This document shows positions 1 through 10,190 of a DNA stretch of 64,000 bases, piece after piece (position 1 is the first letter of the stretch; each line of letters begins with the position of its first letter). Origin of the DNA: Cupriavidus pinatubonensis (GTDB lineage Bacteria > Pseudomonadota > Gammaproteobacteria > Burkholderiales > Burkholderiaceae); the NCBI RefSeq assembly GCF_019602855.1, contig NZ_CP080767.1, positions 2,108,001-2,172,000 of the forward strand, given 5' to 3'. Below the pieces are notes generated by a model. That model searched no databases, was not told the DNA's origin, and saw nothing but the letters and a program-made list of their open reading frames with translations. Made by a program: the position numbers and the translations under genes.

Positions 1-1025
1 AGTTCGTCGCTGGCCTGTTCCGATTTGCCCTGCCACTGCTCGCGCTGCGCCGTCAGTGCGGCAATCTGCGCCTGCACGCGGTTGCGCGATTCGACCACGT
101 AGCGGATCTCGGCTTCCAGCTTGCTGACTTCGGCGTTGGCCTCATACAGCGCGCCTTGCGCGGCGTGCATGCCGTCGGACGCCGCGTAGTGCGCCACGCG
201 CATGGTTTCGAGTTCTGCCTCGACATGGCGCAGTTGCGCGGTCTGGGCTTCCAGGTCGATCTGGGCCTGCTCGATGGCACGCTGGTGCCGCTCCTGCTCG
301 ATCTGGGCCTCGCGCTTGCGCAGCAACCACAGCAGGTGCTGCTTCTCTTCGCCGTCGGCCTGCAGCGTCTTGAAACGCTGCGCGACTTCTGCCTGGCCCT
401 CAAGCTTTTCGAGGTTCGCGCCGAGCTCGCGCAGGATGTCTTCCACGCGGGTCAGGTTCTCGCGCGTATCGGACAGCCGGTTTTCGGTCTCGCGGCGGCG
501 CTCCTTGTACTTGGAAACGCCGGCTGCTTCTTCCAGGAAGATCCGCATGTCATCGGGCTTGGCCTCGATGATGCGCGAGATCATGCCCTGGCCGATGATG
601 GCGTAGGCGCGCGGACCCAGACCGGTACCCAGAAAAATGTCCTGGATATCTCGGCGCCGTACAGGCTGGTTGTTGATGTAATAGGACGAGGTGCCGTCGC
701 GGGTCAGTACGCGCTTGACGGCCACTTCGGCATATTGGCTCCACTGCCCGGCGGCACGGCCTTCGGCATTGTCGAACACCAGTTCGACACTGGCCCGCCC
801 CGCTTGCTTGCGGGCCGTGGAACCGTTGAAGATGACGTCCTGCATGGATTCGCCACGCAGCTCGGACGCACGTGACTCGCCCAGCACCCAACGGACTGCA
901 TCGATGATGTTGGATTTACCGCAGCCGTTGGGACCTACGATGCCCACGAGTTGACCGGGCACCTGGAAATTGGTCGGATCGACGAATGATTTGAAGCCCG
1001 CCAGCTTGATCGAAGATAGTCGCAC
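1..1025 (-). CDS. smc: Chromosome segregation protein SMC, N-terminal part (runs off the window)
   Basis: This is the first 341 codons of SMC, the ATPase of bacterial condensin; the rest lies beyond the left edge. The reading frame is open from a GTG start at 1025. The protein begins VRLSSIKLAGFKSFVDPT, followed by the Walker A loop GPNGCGKSN at about residues 30-38, the Q-loop region, and then from about residue 170 the start of a long charged coiled coil (many E, Q, R, L in heptads). That order (ATPase head, then coiled coil) and the FKSF motif are diagnostic. SMC dimerises with ScpA/ScpB and compacts DNA near the origin. It is transcribed leftward, divergently from the gene at 1435. The start could only be GTG: no ATG lies in frame before the FKSF motif. 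Confidence 0.95.
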   Translation of the reverse strand, partial: MRLSSIKLAGFKSFVDPTNFQVPGQLVGIVGPNGCGKSNIIDAVRWVLGESRASELRGESMQDVIFNGSTARKQAGRASVELVFDNAEGRAAGQWSQYAEVAVKRVLTRDGTSSYYINNQPVRRRDIQDIFLGTGLGPRAYAIIGQGMISRIIEAKPDDMRIFLEEAAGVSKYKERRRETENRLSDTRENLTRVEDILRELGANLEKLEGQAEVAQRFKTLQADGEEKQHLLWLLRKREAQIEQERHQRAIEQAQIDLEAQTAQLRHVEAELETMRVAHYAASDGMHAAQGALYEANAEVSKLEAEIRYVVESRNRVQAQIAALTAQREQWQGKSEQASDE

Positions 1026-1434
1026 GGTTGTCGTGTGGTATCGGCGCTGATGGCAGCGCGCGCAGCATTAGAGCGTTCAGGAATGAGCGGCGCACGCGGA
1101 CGGCCGGACGCGGCGTGCCGCCAGCGTCCCTTCTCGCCCCCCGTGCCCGAGAATTGGCGGTAATCATACCATCGCCGAAGGCCCTTCCGGCCGCTCCCGC
1201 TGTGGGTTCCACGGCATTTTTCCGCCCCGGTTTCCCTTTGGCGGCAGCCATTTACGTGCGTTTCCGCAAGCACTTTTGCAATGTGCGCGCGACCGCGTTC
1301 CCAAGCGGTTATTTCACGACTGGGAAACTAACTAGGGTAAATGCTAGTCTCTCAGACATGCCAGCGTGACGCCGAATGCTCCCCCAGGGCACCCGTCCCT
1401 CGTGGCATACGGCCTTTCTTGCGGAGGATCGAGC
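1026..1434. other. Divergent intergenic region, smc / ferritin-like gene
   Basis: About 400 bp separate the two divergent starts, so both promoters should lie here. No convincing sigma-70 pair was found. A short inverted repeat, ACTAG-8 nt-CTAGT (1331-1335 and 1344-1348), sits about 90 bp before the rightward gene and could be an operator. A good ribosome binding site (GGAGG at about 1422-1426) precedes the ATG at 1435. No small open frame with coding character was seen. Confidence 0.4.
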
Positions 1435-2262
1435 ATGACCCAGTCGTCAGCGGCAGCTCTGCCGTGGTCTGTCAGCGAAATTGATTTCCGGGCAATCGAG
1501 TCCGAACGCGTGCGGGATAACCGCGACCTGTTCTACCTGCTGGTTTCGGCGTCGTTCATCGAGAGCGGATCCGATACCTACGCAGGCAACCTCGCTTCCT
1601 ATTACGCCAGGGTGCCCGAGGCCGCCGGATGGCTAGCCGACCATTGGGAGGCTGAGGAACTGCAGCATGGGCTGGCACTGCGACGCTATGTCGAGCATGT
1701 CTGGCCAGAATTCGACTGGGAACGCGGCTACGAACGATTCTTCCAGGAATACAGCGCCACCTGCTCGATCGACCAGTTCGAACCGACCGAGGCGCTCGAA
1801 ATGGCCGCCCGCTGCGTGGTGGAAACCGGTACGGCGGCCTACTACCGGGCCCTTGAGCTTGCCAGCGACGAACCGGTGCTGCGCGGCCTGACGCGGCGCA
1901 TCGCCGACGACGAGGTCCGGCACTACAAGCACTTTTTCCGCTTTTTCAACCGCTTCGCGGAGTCCGAGCAGGTCGGGCGCGCCCGGGTGCTGGGCGCCCT
2001 GGCGCGGCGGCTTCTCGAGATCAAGAACGAGGATGCCGCCATCGCGCTGCGCAATGTACTGCGCATGGAGCGCGGGCAGGAAGATATCCCCGAACACGAA
2101 GTCAAGGCACTCAACTCACGCGTCAGCGCCGTGGTCCGCCGTCACCTGCCCGTCGATATGACCGTGAAGATGCTGCTGCGCCCGCTCCACCTGCACAGCA
2201 CCGTGGAGCGCGCCGTGCGCAAGCCGCTGGTGGCGGTGGTATCGCGGGTCATGCTGCACTGA
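1435..2262 (+). CDS. Ferritin-like diiron protein (desaturase/oxygenase fold)
   Basis: A 275-residue, mostly helical protein with what appears to be a complete carboxylate-bridged diiron site: Glu43, Glu75-x2-His78, Glu130, Glu160-x2-His163. This E, ExxH, E, ExxH spacing is that of ferritin-like diiron oxidases, including acyl-ACP desaturases and AurF-type N-oxygenases. The frame stays open upstream to 1366, but the ATG at 1435 with GGAGG seven bases before it is the natural start. The gene ends 11 bp from the convergent DMT transporter. No reductase or ferredoxin gene is adjacent, so the substrate cannot be inferred. An oxidative role on a lipid or small molecule and an iron-handling role are both possible. 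Confidence 0.7.
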   Translation: MTQSSAAALPWSVSEIDFRAIESERVRDNRDLFYLLVSASFIESGSDTYAGNLASYYARVPEAAGWLADHWEAEELQHGLALRRYVEHVWPEFDWERGYERFFQEYSATCSIDQFEPTEALEMAARCVVETGTAAYYRALELASDEPVLRGLTRRIADDEVRHYKHFFRFFNRFAESEQVGRARVLGALARRLLEIKNEDAAIALRNVLRMERGQEDIPEHEVKALNSRVSAVVRRHLPVDMTVKMLLRPLHLHSTVERAVRKPLVAVVSRVMLH

Positions 2263-2273
2263 CCCTCGCCGGC

Positions 2274-3239
2274 TCAGGCGACCGCTTCGGCGCCGCCTGC
2301 CGCGGCTTCCGGTTTGACGCGACTGCGATGGACCAGGCCCGACAGGGCGCCGGCAGCAACAATGCAAAGGCCGCCCGCGGCCTCCTTCCAGCTCAGCGTT
2401 TCGGTCGCCAGCCACCACGAAGACACAGCGGCCACGACGATCTCGAAGAGCATCAGCAGCGACACGCGGTTGGCTGGCAGGCGCTGCAGGCCATACTGGA
2501 CCACCGAATTGCTCAGTACGAGCACGGCTGCGAGCGCCGCCACCAGCGCCGCCACGGCCGCGCCCGCCCCGGGGACGATCGCCGCCGATTGGGCATCGAG
2601 CAGCAGCGCGCAAGGCACGCCCACCACCGTGCAGCCGAGGTAGACCACCACCGTGCGAAGTCGCGCATCCATATCGGGAAACTGCTGTCCGGCGCGCCGC
2701 GACAGCACGTTGTTAACGGCAAAGCCCATACCGCCGACCAGCCCGGACCATTCCGCTGCGTTGCCCGGGAGCGGCACGCCGACCTCGGGCGTCCAGAGCA
2801 TCAGTCCGGCACCCGACAGCGCCAGCGCAACCAGCCCCAGGCCAGCCGCCGACAGCCGCTCGCCGAGGAACAGCCGCGCAAACAGCGCAGTCCAGACCGG
2901 GGTCAGATAGAACAGCAGCAGCACGCGCATGACATGCCCGTTCACGCTGCCCCAGACAAAGCCCGCATTCGTGACGCCGGCCGCCAGGCCGATGGCCACG
3001 AACAGCCAGGACGCACGCATGCCCCGCAGGTGCTTGCGGAACGCCAGCAACGAAATGACGGCTGCAGCACAACTCACTAGCGCGGCCGCACTCATGCCGC
3101 CCAGGCCCCAGCCGGCGAGCACCCGGTACGGAAACCATGCGATGCCCCAAACCGAGGCACCGATCAAAATGGAAAGCGATGACTTGACCGAATGGCGGTC
3201 GGCGGCGCCATATTTCGCCGCAATATTATTCTTGGTCAT
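2274..3239 (-). CDS. DMT-family (EamA) membrane transporter
   Basis: A 321-residue integral membrane protein with about ten hydrophobic segments arranged as two EamA repeats, typical of drug/metabolite transporters that export amino acids or other small metabolites. Small-residue-rich helices and a Trp/Tyr-rich first helix (ASVWGIAWFPYRVL) fit the family. I chose the ATG at 3239 because the N-terminal helix follows at the usual distance; the frame extends to 3356, but the extra residues (Cys/His/Arg-rich) do not look like a transporter start. The ribosome binding site before 3239 is weak. It is divergent from dapC, and nothing in the context identifies its substrate. Confidence 0.75.
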   Translation of the reverse strand: MTKNNIAAKYGAADRHSVKSSLSILIGASVWGIAWFPYRVLAGWGLGGMSAAALVSCAAAVISLLAFRKHLRGMRASWLFVAIGLAAGVTNAGFVWGSVNGHVMRVLLLFYLTPVWTALFARLFLGERLSAAGLGLVALALSGAGLMLWTPEVGVPLPGNAAEWSGLVGGMGFAVNNVLSRRAGQQFPDMDARLRTVVVYLGCTVVGVPCALLLDAQSAAIVPGAGAAVAALVAALAAVLVLSNSVVQYGLQRLPANRVSLLMLFEIVVAAVSSWWLATETLSWKEAAGGLCIVAAGALSGLVHRSRVKPEAAAGGAEAVA

Positions 3240-3381
3240 TTGGAAACAATTACACGTAGGACGCAGGCCCGGGAAATCGCACGCATCCGCCGCGGGCATC
3301 ACATACCAGTGATGCCCGGCATCCGCACACCAGATGCGCCGCGCGGGCCGCGCCAATGCGCGGGATACCGTGCCGTTCCTT

Positions 3382-3387
3382 TATAAT
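3382..3387 (+). promoter_or_regulatory. -10 element upstream of dapC
   Basis: A perfect TATAAT lies 29 bp before the GTG start of dapC, which would give a short leader. No good -35 hexamer is found 16-18 bp upstream, so this is a -10 match with weak support only. Confidence 0.45.
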
Positions 3388-3416
3388 GCTGGGTTTCAAC
3401 CGGCCCCATCCAGAAC

Positions 3417-4616
3417 GTGAATCCGCGCCTCGACCTGCTCCAGCCCTACCCCTTCGAGAAACTGCGCGTGCTGTTCGCGGAGGTGAAACCGGCCGACAAG
3501 CCGGCAATCAGTTTCGGCATCGGCGAACCCAAGCACCCCACGCCTGAATTCATCAAGAAGGCGCTGGCCGAGTCGCTGGCGGGGCTGGCGAATTATCCCA
3601 CAACGGCTGGTTCCGATGCACTACGACAGTGCATCGCCACCTGGCTGGAGCGCCGCTACGGCCTGCCGAAGGTCAATGCGGCGACCGAAGTGCTGCCAGT
3701 GACGGGCTCGCGCGAAGCGCTGTTCGCCTTCGCGCAGACCGTGGTCGATGGCACGCGCTCCGGCGCGCTGGTGCTGTGTCCGAACCCGTTCTATCAAATT
3801 TATGAAGGTGCCGCGCTGCTGGCGGGTGCCACGCCAGTGTTCGCGAACAGCGACCCGGCGCGCAACTTCGCCCCGGCGTTCGACCGCATTGCCGACGATG
3901 TCTGGAAAAATGTCCAGCTCCTCTTCGTCTGCTCGCCGGGCAACCCAACCGGCGCTGTGCTGTCGCTGGAAGACTGGAAGCAACTGTTCGCGCTCTCGGA
4001 CAAGTACGGCTTCGTAATCGCCTCAGACGAGTGCTACTCCGAGATCTACTTCGATGAGAGCCGCGCGCCGCTCGGTGCGCTGGAGGCCGCCCACAAGCTC
4101 GGCCGCGGCTTCGAGCGGCTGGTGATGTTCTCGAGCCTGTCCAAGCGCTCCAACGTCCCGGGCCTGCGCTCCGGCTTCGTCGCCGGCGATGCCGCGCTGC
4201 TCAAGAAATTCCTGCTATACCGTACCTACCACGGCGGCGCGATGAACCCGGCCGTGCAGACGGCCAGCATTGCGGCCTGGAACGACGAAGCCCACGTGCG
4301 CGAGAACCGCGCCGCCTACGTGCGCAAGTTCAGCGAAGTGACGCCGATGCTGGCCGAGGTGCTGGACGTGGCGCTGCCCGATGCCGGTTTCTACCTGTGG
4401 GCCGATGTTTCGCGCACGGGCCTGAATGATGTCGAGTTCGCCGCGCAGCTGCTGGCGGCGCAGAACGTCACCGTGCTGCCGGGCAGCTACCTGGCGCGCG
4501 AAGCCGATGGCATCAACCCGGGCGCCAACCGTGTGCGCATGGCACTGGTCGCCACGCCGGAGGAATGCCTGGAAGGCGCGCGGCGCATTGTGGAATTCTG
4601 CAAGTCGCTGGGCTGA
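3417..4616 (+). CDS. dapC: N-succinyldiaminopimelate aminotransferase
   Basis: A PLP-dependent class I/II aminotransferase of 399 residues that converts N-succinyl-2-amino-6-oxopimelate to N-succinyl-LL-diaminopimelate with glutamate, in the succinylase branch of lysine and peptidoglycan precursor synthesis. Visible motifs are SPGNPTG (173-179), SDECY (203-207) and the Schiff-base lysine Lys243 in [10 protein letters not shown]. The start is GTG ([16 protein letters not shown]); this N-terminal motif is typical of beta-proteobacterial DapC. Placement directly before dapD and in the same block as dapE confirms the assignment over generic aspartate aminotransferases. Confidence 0.93.
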   Translation: MNPRLDLLQPYPFEKLRVLFAEVKPADKPAISFGIGEPKHPTPEFIKKALAESLAGLANYPTTAGSDALRQCIATWLERRYGLPKVNAATEVLPVTGSREALFAFAQTVVDGTRSGALVLCPNPFYQIYEGAALLAGATPVFANSDPARNFAPAFDRIADDVWKNVQLLFVCSPGNPTGAVLSLEDWKQLFALSDKYGFVIASDECYSEIYFDESRAPLGALEAAHKLGRGFERLVMFSSLSKRSNVPGLRSGFVAGDAALLKKFLLYRTYHGGAMNPAVQTASIAAWNDEAHVRENRAAYVRKFSEVTPMLAEVLDVALPDAGFYLWADVSRTGLNDVEFAAQLLAAQNVTVLPGSYLAREADGINPGANRVRMALVATPEECLEGARRIVEFCKSLG

Positions 4617-4692
4617 TCCATCGGATCGAACGAACTCCCGTGGCGCGGCCCGACCGCCGCGCCTTCTCCAAACAACCACTGAAGAAACGCAA

Positions 4693-5520
4693 ATGACGCA
4701 AGCTCTGCAAGCCCTGATCGACCAGGCCTGGGAAGACCGCACCAGCCTGTCGCCGAAGTCCGCCCCCGCCGATATCCGCGAGGCTGTCGCCAACGTCATC
4801 GGCCAGCTCGACGCCGGCACGCTGCGCGTGGCCGAAAAGCAAGGCAAGGACTGGATCGTCAACCAGTGGGTCAAGAAGGCCGTGCTGCTGTCGTTCCGCC
4901 TGGAAGACAACGCGCCCATGAGCGCAGGCGGCTTCGCCCAGTTCTACGACAAGGTGCCGACCAAGTTCGCCAACTGGAGCGGCGACGACTTCGCCAAGGC
5001 CGGCTTCCGCGTGGTGCCGCCCGCTGTGGCACGCCGCGGTTCGTTCATCGCCAAGAACGCCGTGCTGATGCCGTCGTACGTGAACATCGGCGCCTACGTC
5101 GATGAAGGCACCATGGTCGACACCTGGGCCACCGTCGGTTCGTGCGCGCAGATCGGCAAGAACGTCCACCTGTCGGGCGGCGTGGGCATCGGCGGCGTGC
5201 TGGAGCCGCTGCAGGCCAACCCGGTCATCATCGAAGACAACTGCTTCATCGGCGCACGTTCGGAAGTCGTGGAAGGCGTGATCGTCGAAGAGAACTCGGT
5301 CATCTCGATGGGCGTGTACCTGGGCCAGTCGACCAAGATCTACGACCGCGAAACCGGCGAGATCCACTATGGCCGCGTGCCGGCCGGCTCGGTTGTGGTC
5401 GCGGGCAACCTGCCGTCCAAGGATGGCAAGTACAGCCTGTACTGCGCCGTGATCGTCAAGAAGGTCGACGCGCAGACCCGCACCAAGACCAGCCTGAACG
5501 ACCTGCTGCGCGGCGACTGA
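4693..5520 (+). CDS. dapD: Tetrahydrodipicolinate N-succinyltransferase
   Basis: A 275-residue acyltransferase that transfers succinate from succinyl-CoA to tetrahydrodipicolinate, the committed step of the succinylase lysine pathway. An N-terminal alpha domain is followed by a left-handed beta helix of hexapeptide repeats (about residues 105-215, e.g. [19 protein letters not shown]). The length matches E. coli DapD (274 residues). The ATG at 4693 follows GAAGAAACGCAA, a modest ribosome binding site. It lies 76 bp after dapC and is probably co-transcribed with it. Confidence 0.96.
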   Translation: MTQALQALIDQAWEDRTSLSPKSAPADIREAVANVIGQLDAGTLRVAEKQGKDWIVNQWVKKAVLLSFRLEDNAPMSAGGFAQFYDKVPTKFANWSGDDFAKAGFRVVPPAVARRGSFIAKNAVLMPSYVNIGAYVDEGTMVDTWATVGSCAQIGKNVHLSGGVGIGGVLEPLQANPVIIEDNCFIGARSEVVEGVIVEENSVISMGVYLGQSTKIYDRETGEIHYGRVPAGSVVVAGNLPSKDGKYSLYCAVIVKKVDAQTRTKTSLNDLLRGD

Positions 5521-5633
5521 TCGCCCGCGGCCGGCCCGGCCTGACGCTCTGCCAAGCGTGGAGCGCAGCCGGGCCACCCTCTGCATCACCCCGCCACACC
5601 GCCCGCGACGTGCCCTCCCTCCGCAAGCGACTC

Positions 5634-5996
5634 ATGGCCCTGGACCCCACCACCGTCAGCACTGTCCTCTCCCTCCTGCCCACGATCCTCGAACAGGCCA
5701 ACAAGACCATCGACAAGATCAAGAAAGGCCGGCGCAGGGACGATGCCGTGGAAGGCGGCCCCGCGCCGGAACCGCGCGACCCGGCTGTGCGCATTGCGGA
5801 ACTGGAAGCCGCCGCCGTGCAGCAGGCCGAAGCGGTCAAGCTGCTCGCCGAACAGCACGCTATTACCATCGATGCGCTGCGCAAGGAAGCCGCGCGGCTG
5901 GATCGCCGCCTGCGCCTGATGACGGCCGTGGCGATGGCAGGCGTGGCACTGGGCCTCGGCGGCCTGGTGATCGCACTGAATCTGCTTTTCCGCTGA
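5634..5996 (+). CDS. Small coiled-coil protein with a C-terminal membrane anchor
   Basis: A 120-residue protein of unknown function. Residues 1-30 are mildly hydrophobic, 31-55 basic/acidic and Pro-rich, about 55-95 form an Ala/Glu/Leu-rich predicted coiled coil, and 97-118 form one transmembrane helix ending in LNLLFR. This gives a tail-anchored topology with the bulk in the cytoplasm. It sits between dapD and yffB, in the same direction, with gaps of 113 and 25 bp, so it is likely co-transcribed with the dap genes. I do not recognise a named family. Similar spacers between dapD and dapE exist in relatives, but nothing here shows a link to lysine synthesis. Confidence 0.6.
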   Translation: MALDPTTVSTVLSLLPTILEQANKTIDKIKKGRRRDDAVEGGPAPEPRDPAVRIAELEAAAVQQAEAVKLLAEQHAITIDALRKEAARLDRRLRLMTAVAMAGVALGLGGLVIALNLLFR

Positions 5997-6021
5997 ACCG
6001 CAGCACAACATACAACAAGCC

Positions 6022-6369
6022 ATGAACGTCCTGCTCTACGGCATCCCGAACTGCGACACCGTCAAGAAGGCGCGCACCTGGCTGGACGCCAACGGCGTTG
6101 CCTACACCTTCCACGATTTCAAGAAGCAAGGCGTCGATGAAGCGATGCTGCGCGGCTGGCTCAAGCACGTGCCGCTGTCGACGCTGCTCAACCGCAAGGG
6201 CACCACGTGGCGCGCACTGTCCGACGCCGACAAGGCCCGTGCCGAGCAGGAAGCCGGCGCCATCGCGCTGATGCAGCAGAGCCCGTCGCTGATCAAGCGC
6301 CCGGTGCTCGCGCACAACGGCAAGGTCTCCGTAGGTTTCTCCGCCGACCAGTACGCCAGCCAGTTCTGA
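6022..6369 (+). CDS. yffB: ArsC/Spx-family thioredoxin-fold protein, YffB type
   Basis: A 115-residue ArsC-like protein. The N-terminus MNVLLYGIPNCDTVKKA carries the single active-site cysteine Cys11, and the C-terminal part has LIKRPVL, both typical of YffB/Spx-MgsR relatives. YffB is thought to be a GSH-dependent thiol reductase; its physiological substrate is unknown. It precedes dapE by 15 bp, the same arrangement as yffB-dapE in E. coli and many proteobacteria, which supports the name strongly. Confidence 0.88.
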   Translation: MNVLLYGIPNCDTVKKARTWLDANGVAYTFHDFKKQGVDEAMLRGWLKHVPLSTLLNRKGTTWRALSDADKARAEQEAGAIALMQQSPSLIKRPVLAHNGKVSVGFSADQYASQF

Positions 6370-7536
<1,167 letters not shown>

Positions 7537-7581
7537 TCGCCTGCCGATCGCTCCCCCCATCGACCACAGGACTCCACGACC

Positions 7582-8475
7582 ATGGCAACCCCCTCCCCGC
7601 TGCGCACCGTGCGCGACCTGCTGCGCCTGGCGGTGTCGCGCTTCACCGCCGCGCGCCTCTCGTTCGGCCACGGCAGCGCCAATGCCTATGACGAAGCCGC
7701 CTACCTGGTGCTGCATACGCTGAACCTGCCGCTCGATACGCTCGACCCGTTCCTCGACGCGCGCCTGTTGCCCGAGGAAATTGACGCGGTGATGCGCGTC
7801 ATCGACCGCCGCGTCAACGAACGCGTGCCGGCCGCCTACATCACGCACGAGGCCTATATGCACGGCCTGCGCTTCTACGTCGATTCGCGCGTGATCGTGC
7901 CGCGCAGCTTCATCGGCGAACTGCTGCAGGAAGGGCTGGAGCCGTGGATCGGCGAAACCAGCCAGGTCGGGCCGGTGCTGGAGCTTTGCACGGGTTCCGG
8001 CTGCCTGCCGATCATTGCGGCCCATGTCTGGCCCAATGCGCAGATCGACGCCGTCGACATCTCGCCCGACGCGCTCGCCGTGGCCCGCCGCAACGTGGCC
8101 GACTACAAGATGCAGGACCGCATCCACCTGTTCGAGGGCGACCTGTACGCGCCGCTGCCGGCAGGGGCCACGTACGACGTGATTCTGACCAACCCGCCGT
8201 ACGTCAACGAATCGTCGATGCAGGCGCTGCCGCCCGAATACCTGGCCGAGCCGCGCGTTGCGCTGGCCGGCGGTGACGACGGCATGGACGTGGTGCGCCG
8301 GATCATCGCCGGCGCCAAGGCGCGGCTGAACCCGGGCGGCGTACTGGTCGTGGAGATCGGCAACGAGCACGCCAATGTGGAAGCGGCGTTCCCGAACCTC
8401 GAAATCGTCTGGCTGCCCGTGAGCGCGGGCGACGAGCAGGTGTTCCTGCTGACTTACGATGCCCTGTCCGGCTAA
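7582..8475 (+). CDS. prmB: Ribosomal protein uL3 N5-glutamine methyltransferase
   Basis: A 297-residue SAM-dependent methyltransferase that modifies a Gln side chain of ribosomal protein L3. The SAM-binding loop ELCTGSGC is at 134-141 and the glutamine-methyltransferase signature NPPY at 204-207. The variant linker VIVPRSFIGELL before the catalytic domain separates PrmB from PrmC/HemK (which has RPETE). It follows dapE by 45 bp, a pairing common in beta-proteobacteria, and probably closes the dap transcription unit. A GC-rich hairpin lies just downstream. Confidence 0.92.
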   Translation: MATPSPLRTVRDLLRLAVSRFTAARLSFGHGSANAYDEAAYLVLHTLNLPLDTLDPFLDARLLPEEIDAVMRVIDRRVNERVPAAYITHEAYMHGLRFYVDSRVIVPRSFIGELLQEGLEPWIGETSQVGPVLELCTGSGCLPIIAAHVWPNAQIDAVDISPDALAVARRNVADYKMQDRIHLFEGDLYAPLPAGATYDVILTNPPYVNESSMQALPPEYLAEPRVALAGGDDGMDVVRRIIAGAKARLNPGGVLVVEIGNEHANVEAAFPNLEIVWLPVSAGDEQVFLLTYDALSG

Positions 8476-8491
8476 TCGGCCATCCGTAGTA

Positions 8492-8518
8492 CGGGGCGCG
8501 GCCGGCTGCTGCGCCCCG
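8492..8518 (+). repeat. Hairpin after prmB
   Basis: An 8-bp perfect inverted repeat (CGGGGCGC / GCGCCCCG) with an 11-nt loop lies 17 bp after the prmB stop. No T-tract follows, so it is more likely an mRNA 3'-end stabiliser or a Rho-dependent end than a classical terminator. Confidence 0.45.
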
Positions 8519-8560
8519 GGTTCCTGAAGTCCTGAATCTGCAGCACCCATAACAAGAACA

Positions 8561-9811
8561 ATGACCGGAGACGACCTCCAGGCCCTGCCTCACGGCGGCG
8601 CCGCTTCCTCCCGGGATGCCGCGACACGCGGCATTGCCATCCTGACCTTTGCGTTTGCGCTAAGCCAGTTCTTCCGCTCCTGCCTGGCCGTCATGGCGCC
8701 GGAACTGCAGCACGATTTTGGTCTGTCTCCGGCCGGTTTCGGCGCGCTGTCCTCCTCCTTCTTTCTCGCGTTTGCCGTGGCCCAGATTCCTGTCGGGATT
8801 GCGTTCGACCGCTATGGCGTAGGCAAGCCCACGGCATGGCTGCTGGCGGTCGGTGCAGTCTCGTCGATCGGGTTCGTCGCAGCGCCCAACGGTGCAATCG
8901 CCACGCTCGCGCAGGTTGGCCTGGGCCTGGCCTGCGCGCCGGTATTCATGGGACTGCTGCATTTCGCATCCGAACAGCTCTCCGAGCGCGACTACACGCG
9001 CGTAGTCAGCAAATCGAACGCCATGGGGATGATCGGCGCGCTGTGCGCGACCGCGCCGCTCGGCTGGGCGACCGAACTGGTTGGCTGGCGCATGTCGATG
9101 TCCGTTTCTGCGCTCGGCATGGTCGCCGCGGCATGGGGCGTCTCGCGCTTCGTGCGTGACACCGGCCATGCCGAGGCACGCAGCGCCTCGTGGCCGTCGA
9201 TGCTCACGCAAAGCGTTCGTCTGCTGGGCCTGGCGCCGCTGTGGACGCTGATCCCGCTTTGCGTCGCCATGGCTGCCGGCACGGCATTCCGCAACGCGTG
9301 GAGTGGCCCGTATCTGGCCGATGTCTATGGACTCAGTTCAGGTTCCCGCGGCGTGGCGCTCACACTGCTGAGCGTGGCCGGCTTCGTCACGGCATTTCTG
9401 CTGCCTGTACTGGTGCGGCGCAGTACGCTCAAGACTGCCATCCTCGCGTGGTCGTGCGTGTCGATGTCCGGTGCCGTGATGCTGACGGCGTGGCCCGATT
9501 CTGGCGTGGCAAGCGGCGTTGCGATGATGGCGCTGCTGTCGACCATCGGCATGCTGCATCCGCTGGTCATGGCTCAGGGGCGTAGCCTGATTCCGCCGTC
9601 GAAGCGCGGGCGTGGGCTTGGGCTGCTCAATACGTTCGTGTTTCTTGGCTCCGCGCTGACCTCGTGGGGGTACGGGTTGATTGCCAATATGGGGCATGTG
9701 CAGCGCTGGGGAGAGCCCGCCACGTATGCAGCGATTTTCCTGTCGGCAGCGATGTTGGTGGCTGCGGCGTTGGTGCCTTATTTCTTTAGTCCGGCACAGG
9801 GCAACCATTGA
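8561..9811 (+). CDS. Major facilitator superfamily transporter
   Basis: A 416-residue protein with about twelve hydrophobic helices and the MFS cytoplasmic motif between helices 2 and 3 (PVGIAFDRYGVGKP). The N-terminal 20 residues are polar. The overall sequence resembles the nitrate/cyanate/sugar-type permeases (CynX/NarK-like) common in Burkholderiaceae, but the substrate cannot be set from sequence. It stands alone, about 85 bp after prmB, with its own likely transcription start in the gap. Confidence 0.75.
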   Translation: MTGDDLQALPHGGAASSRDAATRGIAILTFAFALSQFFRSCLAVMAPELQHDFGLSPAGFGALSSSFFLAFAVAQIPVGIAFDRYGVGKPTAWLLAVGAVSSIGFVAAPNGAIATLAQVGLGLACAPVFMGLLHFASEQLSERDYTRVVSKSNAMGMIGALCATAPLGWATELVGWRMSMSVSALGMVAAAWGVSRFVRDTGHAEARSASWPSMLTQSVRLLGLAPLWTLIPLCVAMAAGTAFRNAWSGPYLADVYGLSSGSRGVALTLLSVAGFVTAFLLPVLVRRSTLKTAILAWSCVSMSGAVMLTAWPDSGVASGVAMMALLSTIGMLHPLVMAQGRSLIPPSKRGRGLGLLNTFVFLGSALTSWGYGLIANMGHVQRWGEPATYAAIFLSAAMLVAAALVPYFFSPAQGNH

Positions 9812-10087
9812 ATCTGGTGCGGTAACACATTCGCTCTGACAAAGCAGCAGTGCAGACGGCGCGCATGACGCCACCCCGCAGCGTCGCGACGCACTTCATT
9901 CAGACATCGCTCAGTCCTCCAGACCTGTCATGAGAGCAAAGCAGCAGGCGCGCGTTAGGTAACCGGCTTTGCAGACGGCACCTCAAGGACGAACCACGCA
10001 GACTTCACCGGAAGGAACGACTTCCCCCTTGCACGATGACGATCTCGATGATCGCAATATCTTGGCGAAGGCAAAGCGCCTCCCCGT

Positions 10088-10165
10088 CTAATGATGGGCG
10101 AACAACGCGATCAGGATGATGAGCGGAATGGGTACGCCAAGCATGTAGAGCAGGATCGAACGCAT
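10088..10165 (-). CDS. 25-residue hydrophobic micro-protein
   Basis: A very short open frame: MRSILLYMLGVPIPLIILIALFAHH, too small for routine gene calling. Residues 3-22 form one hydrophobic helix interrupted by a Gly-Val-Pro-Ile-Pro kink, ending in two histidines. A Shine-Dalgarno AGGA lies eight bases before the ATG. It starts 25 bp after the stop of the membrane protein gene at 10191-11111 and reads in the same direction, so the two are probably one transcript. Single-helix peptides with a GVPIP kink are known to me as unnamed small membrane proteins in proteobacteria. Function unknown; a regulator or subunit of the neighbouring membrane protein is a reasonable guess. Confidence 0.65.
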   Translation of the reverse strand: MRSILLYMLGVPIPLIILIALFAHH

Positions 10166-10190
10166 GATTGTGTCCTGTCGAAAATTGAAC

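Noticed and set aside
1366-1434. Upstream extension of the ferritin-like protein to an ATG-like start at 1366
   Set aside because: The 23 extra residues are Pro/Gly/Ser-rich without family resemblance, and the ATG at 1435 has a strong GGAGG ribosome binding site.
9812-10087. Possible small gene or terminator in the gap after the MFS gene
   Set aside because: No frame with coding character and only weak 4-bp stems were found.
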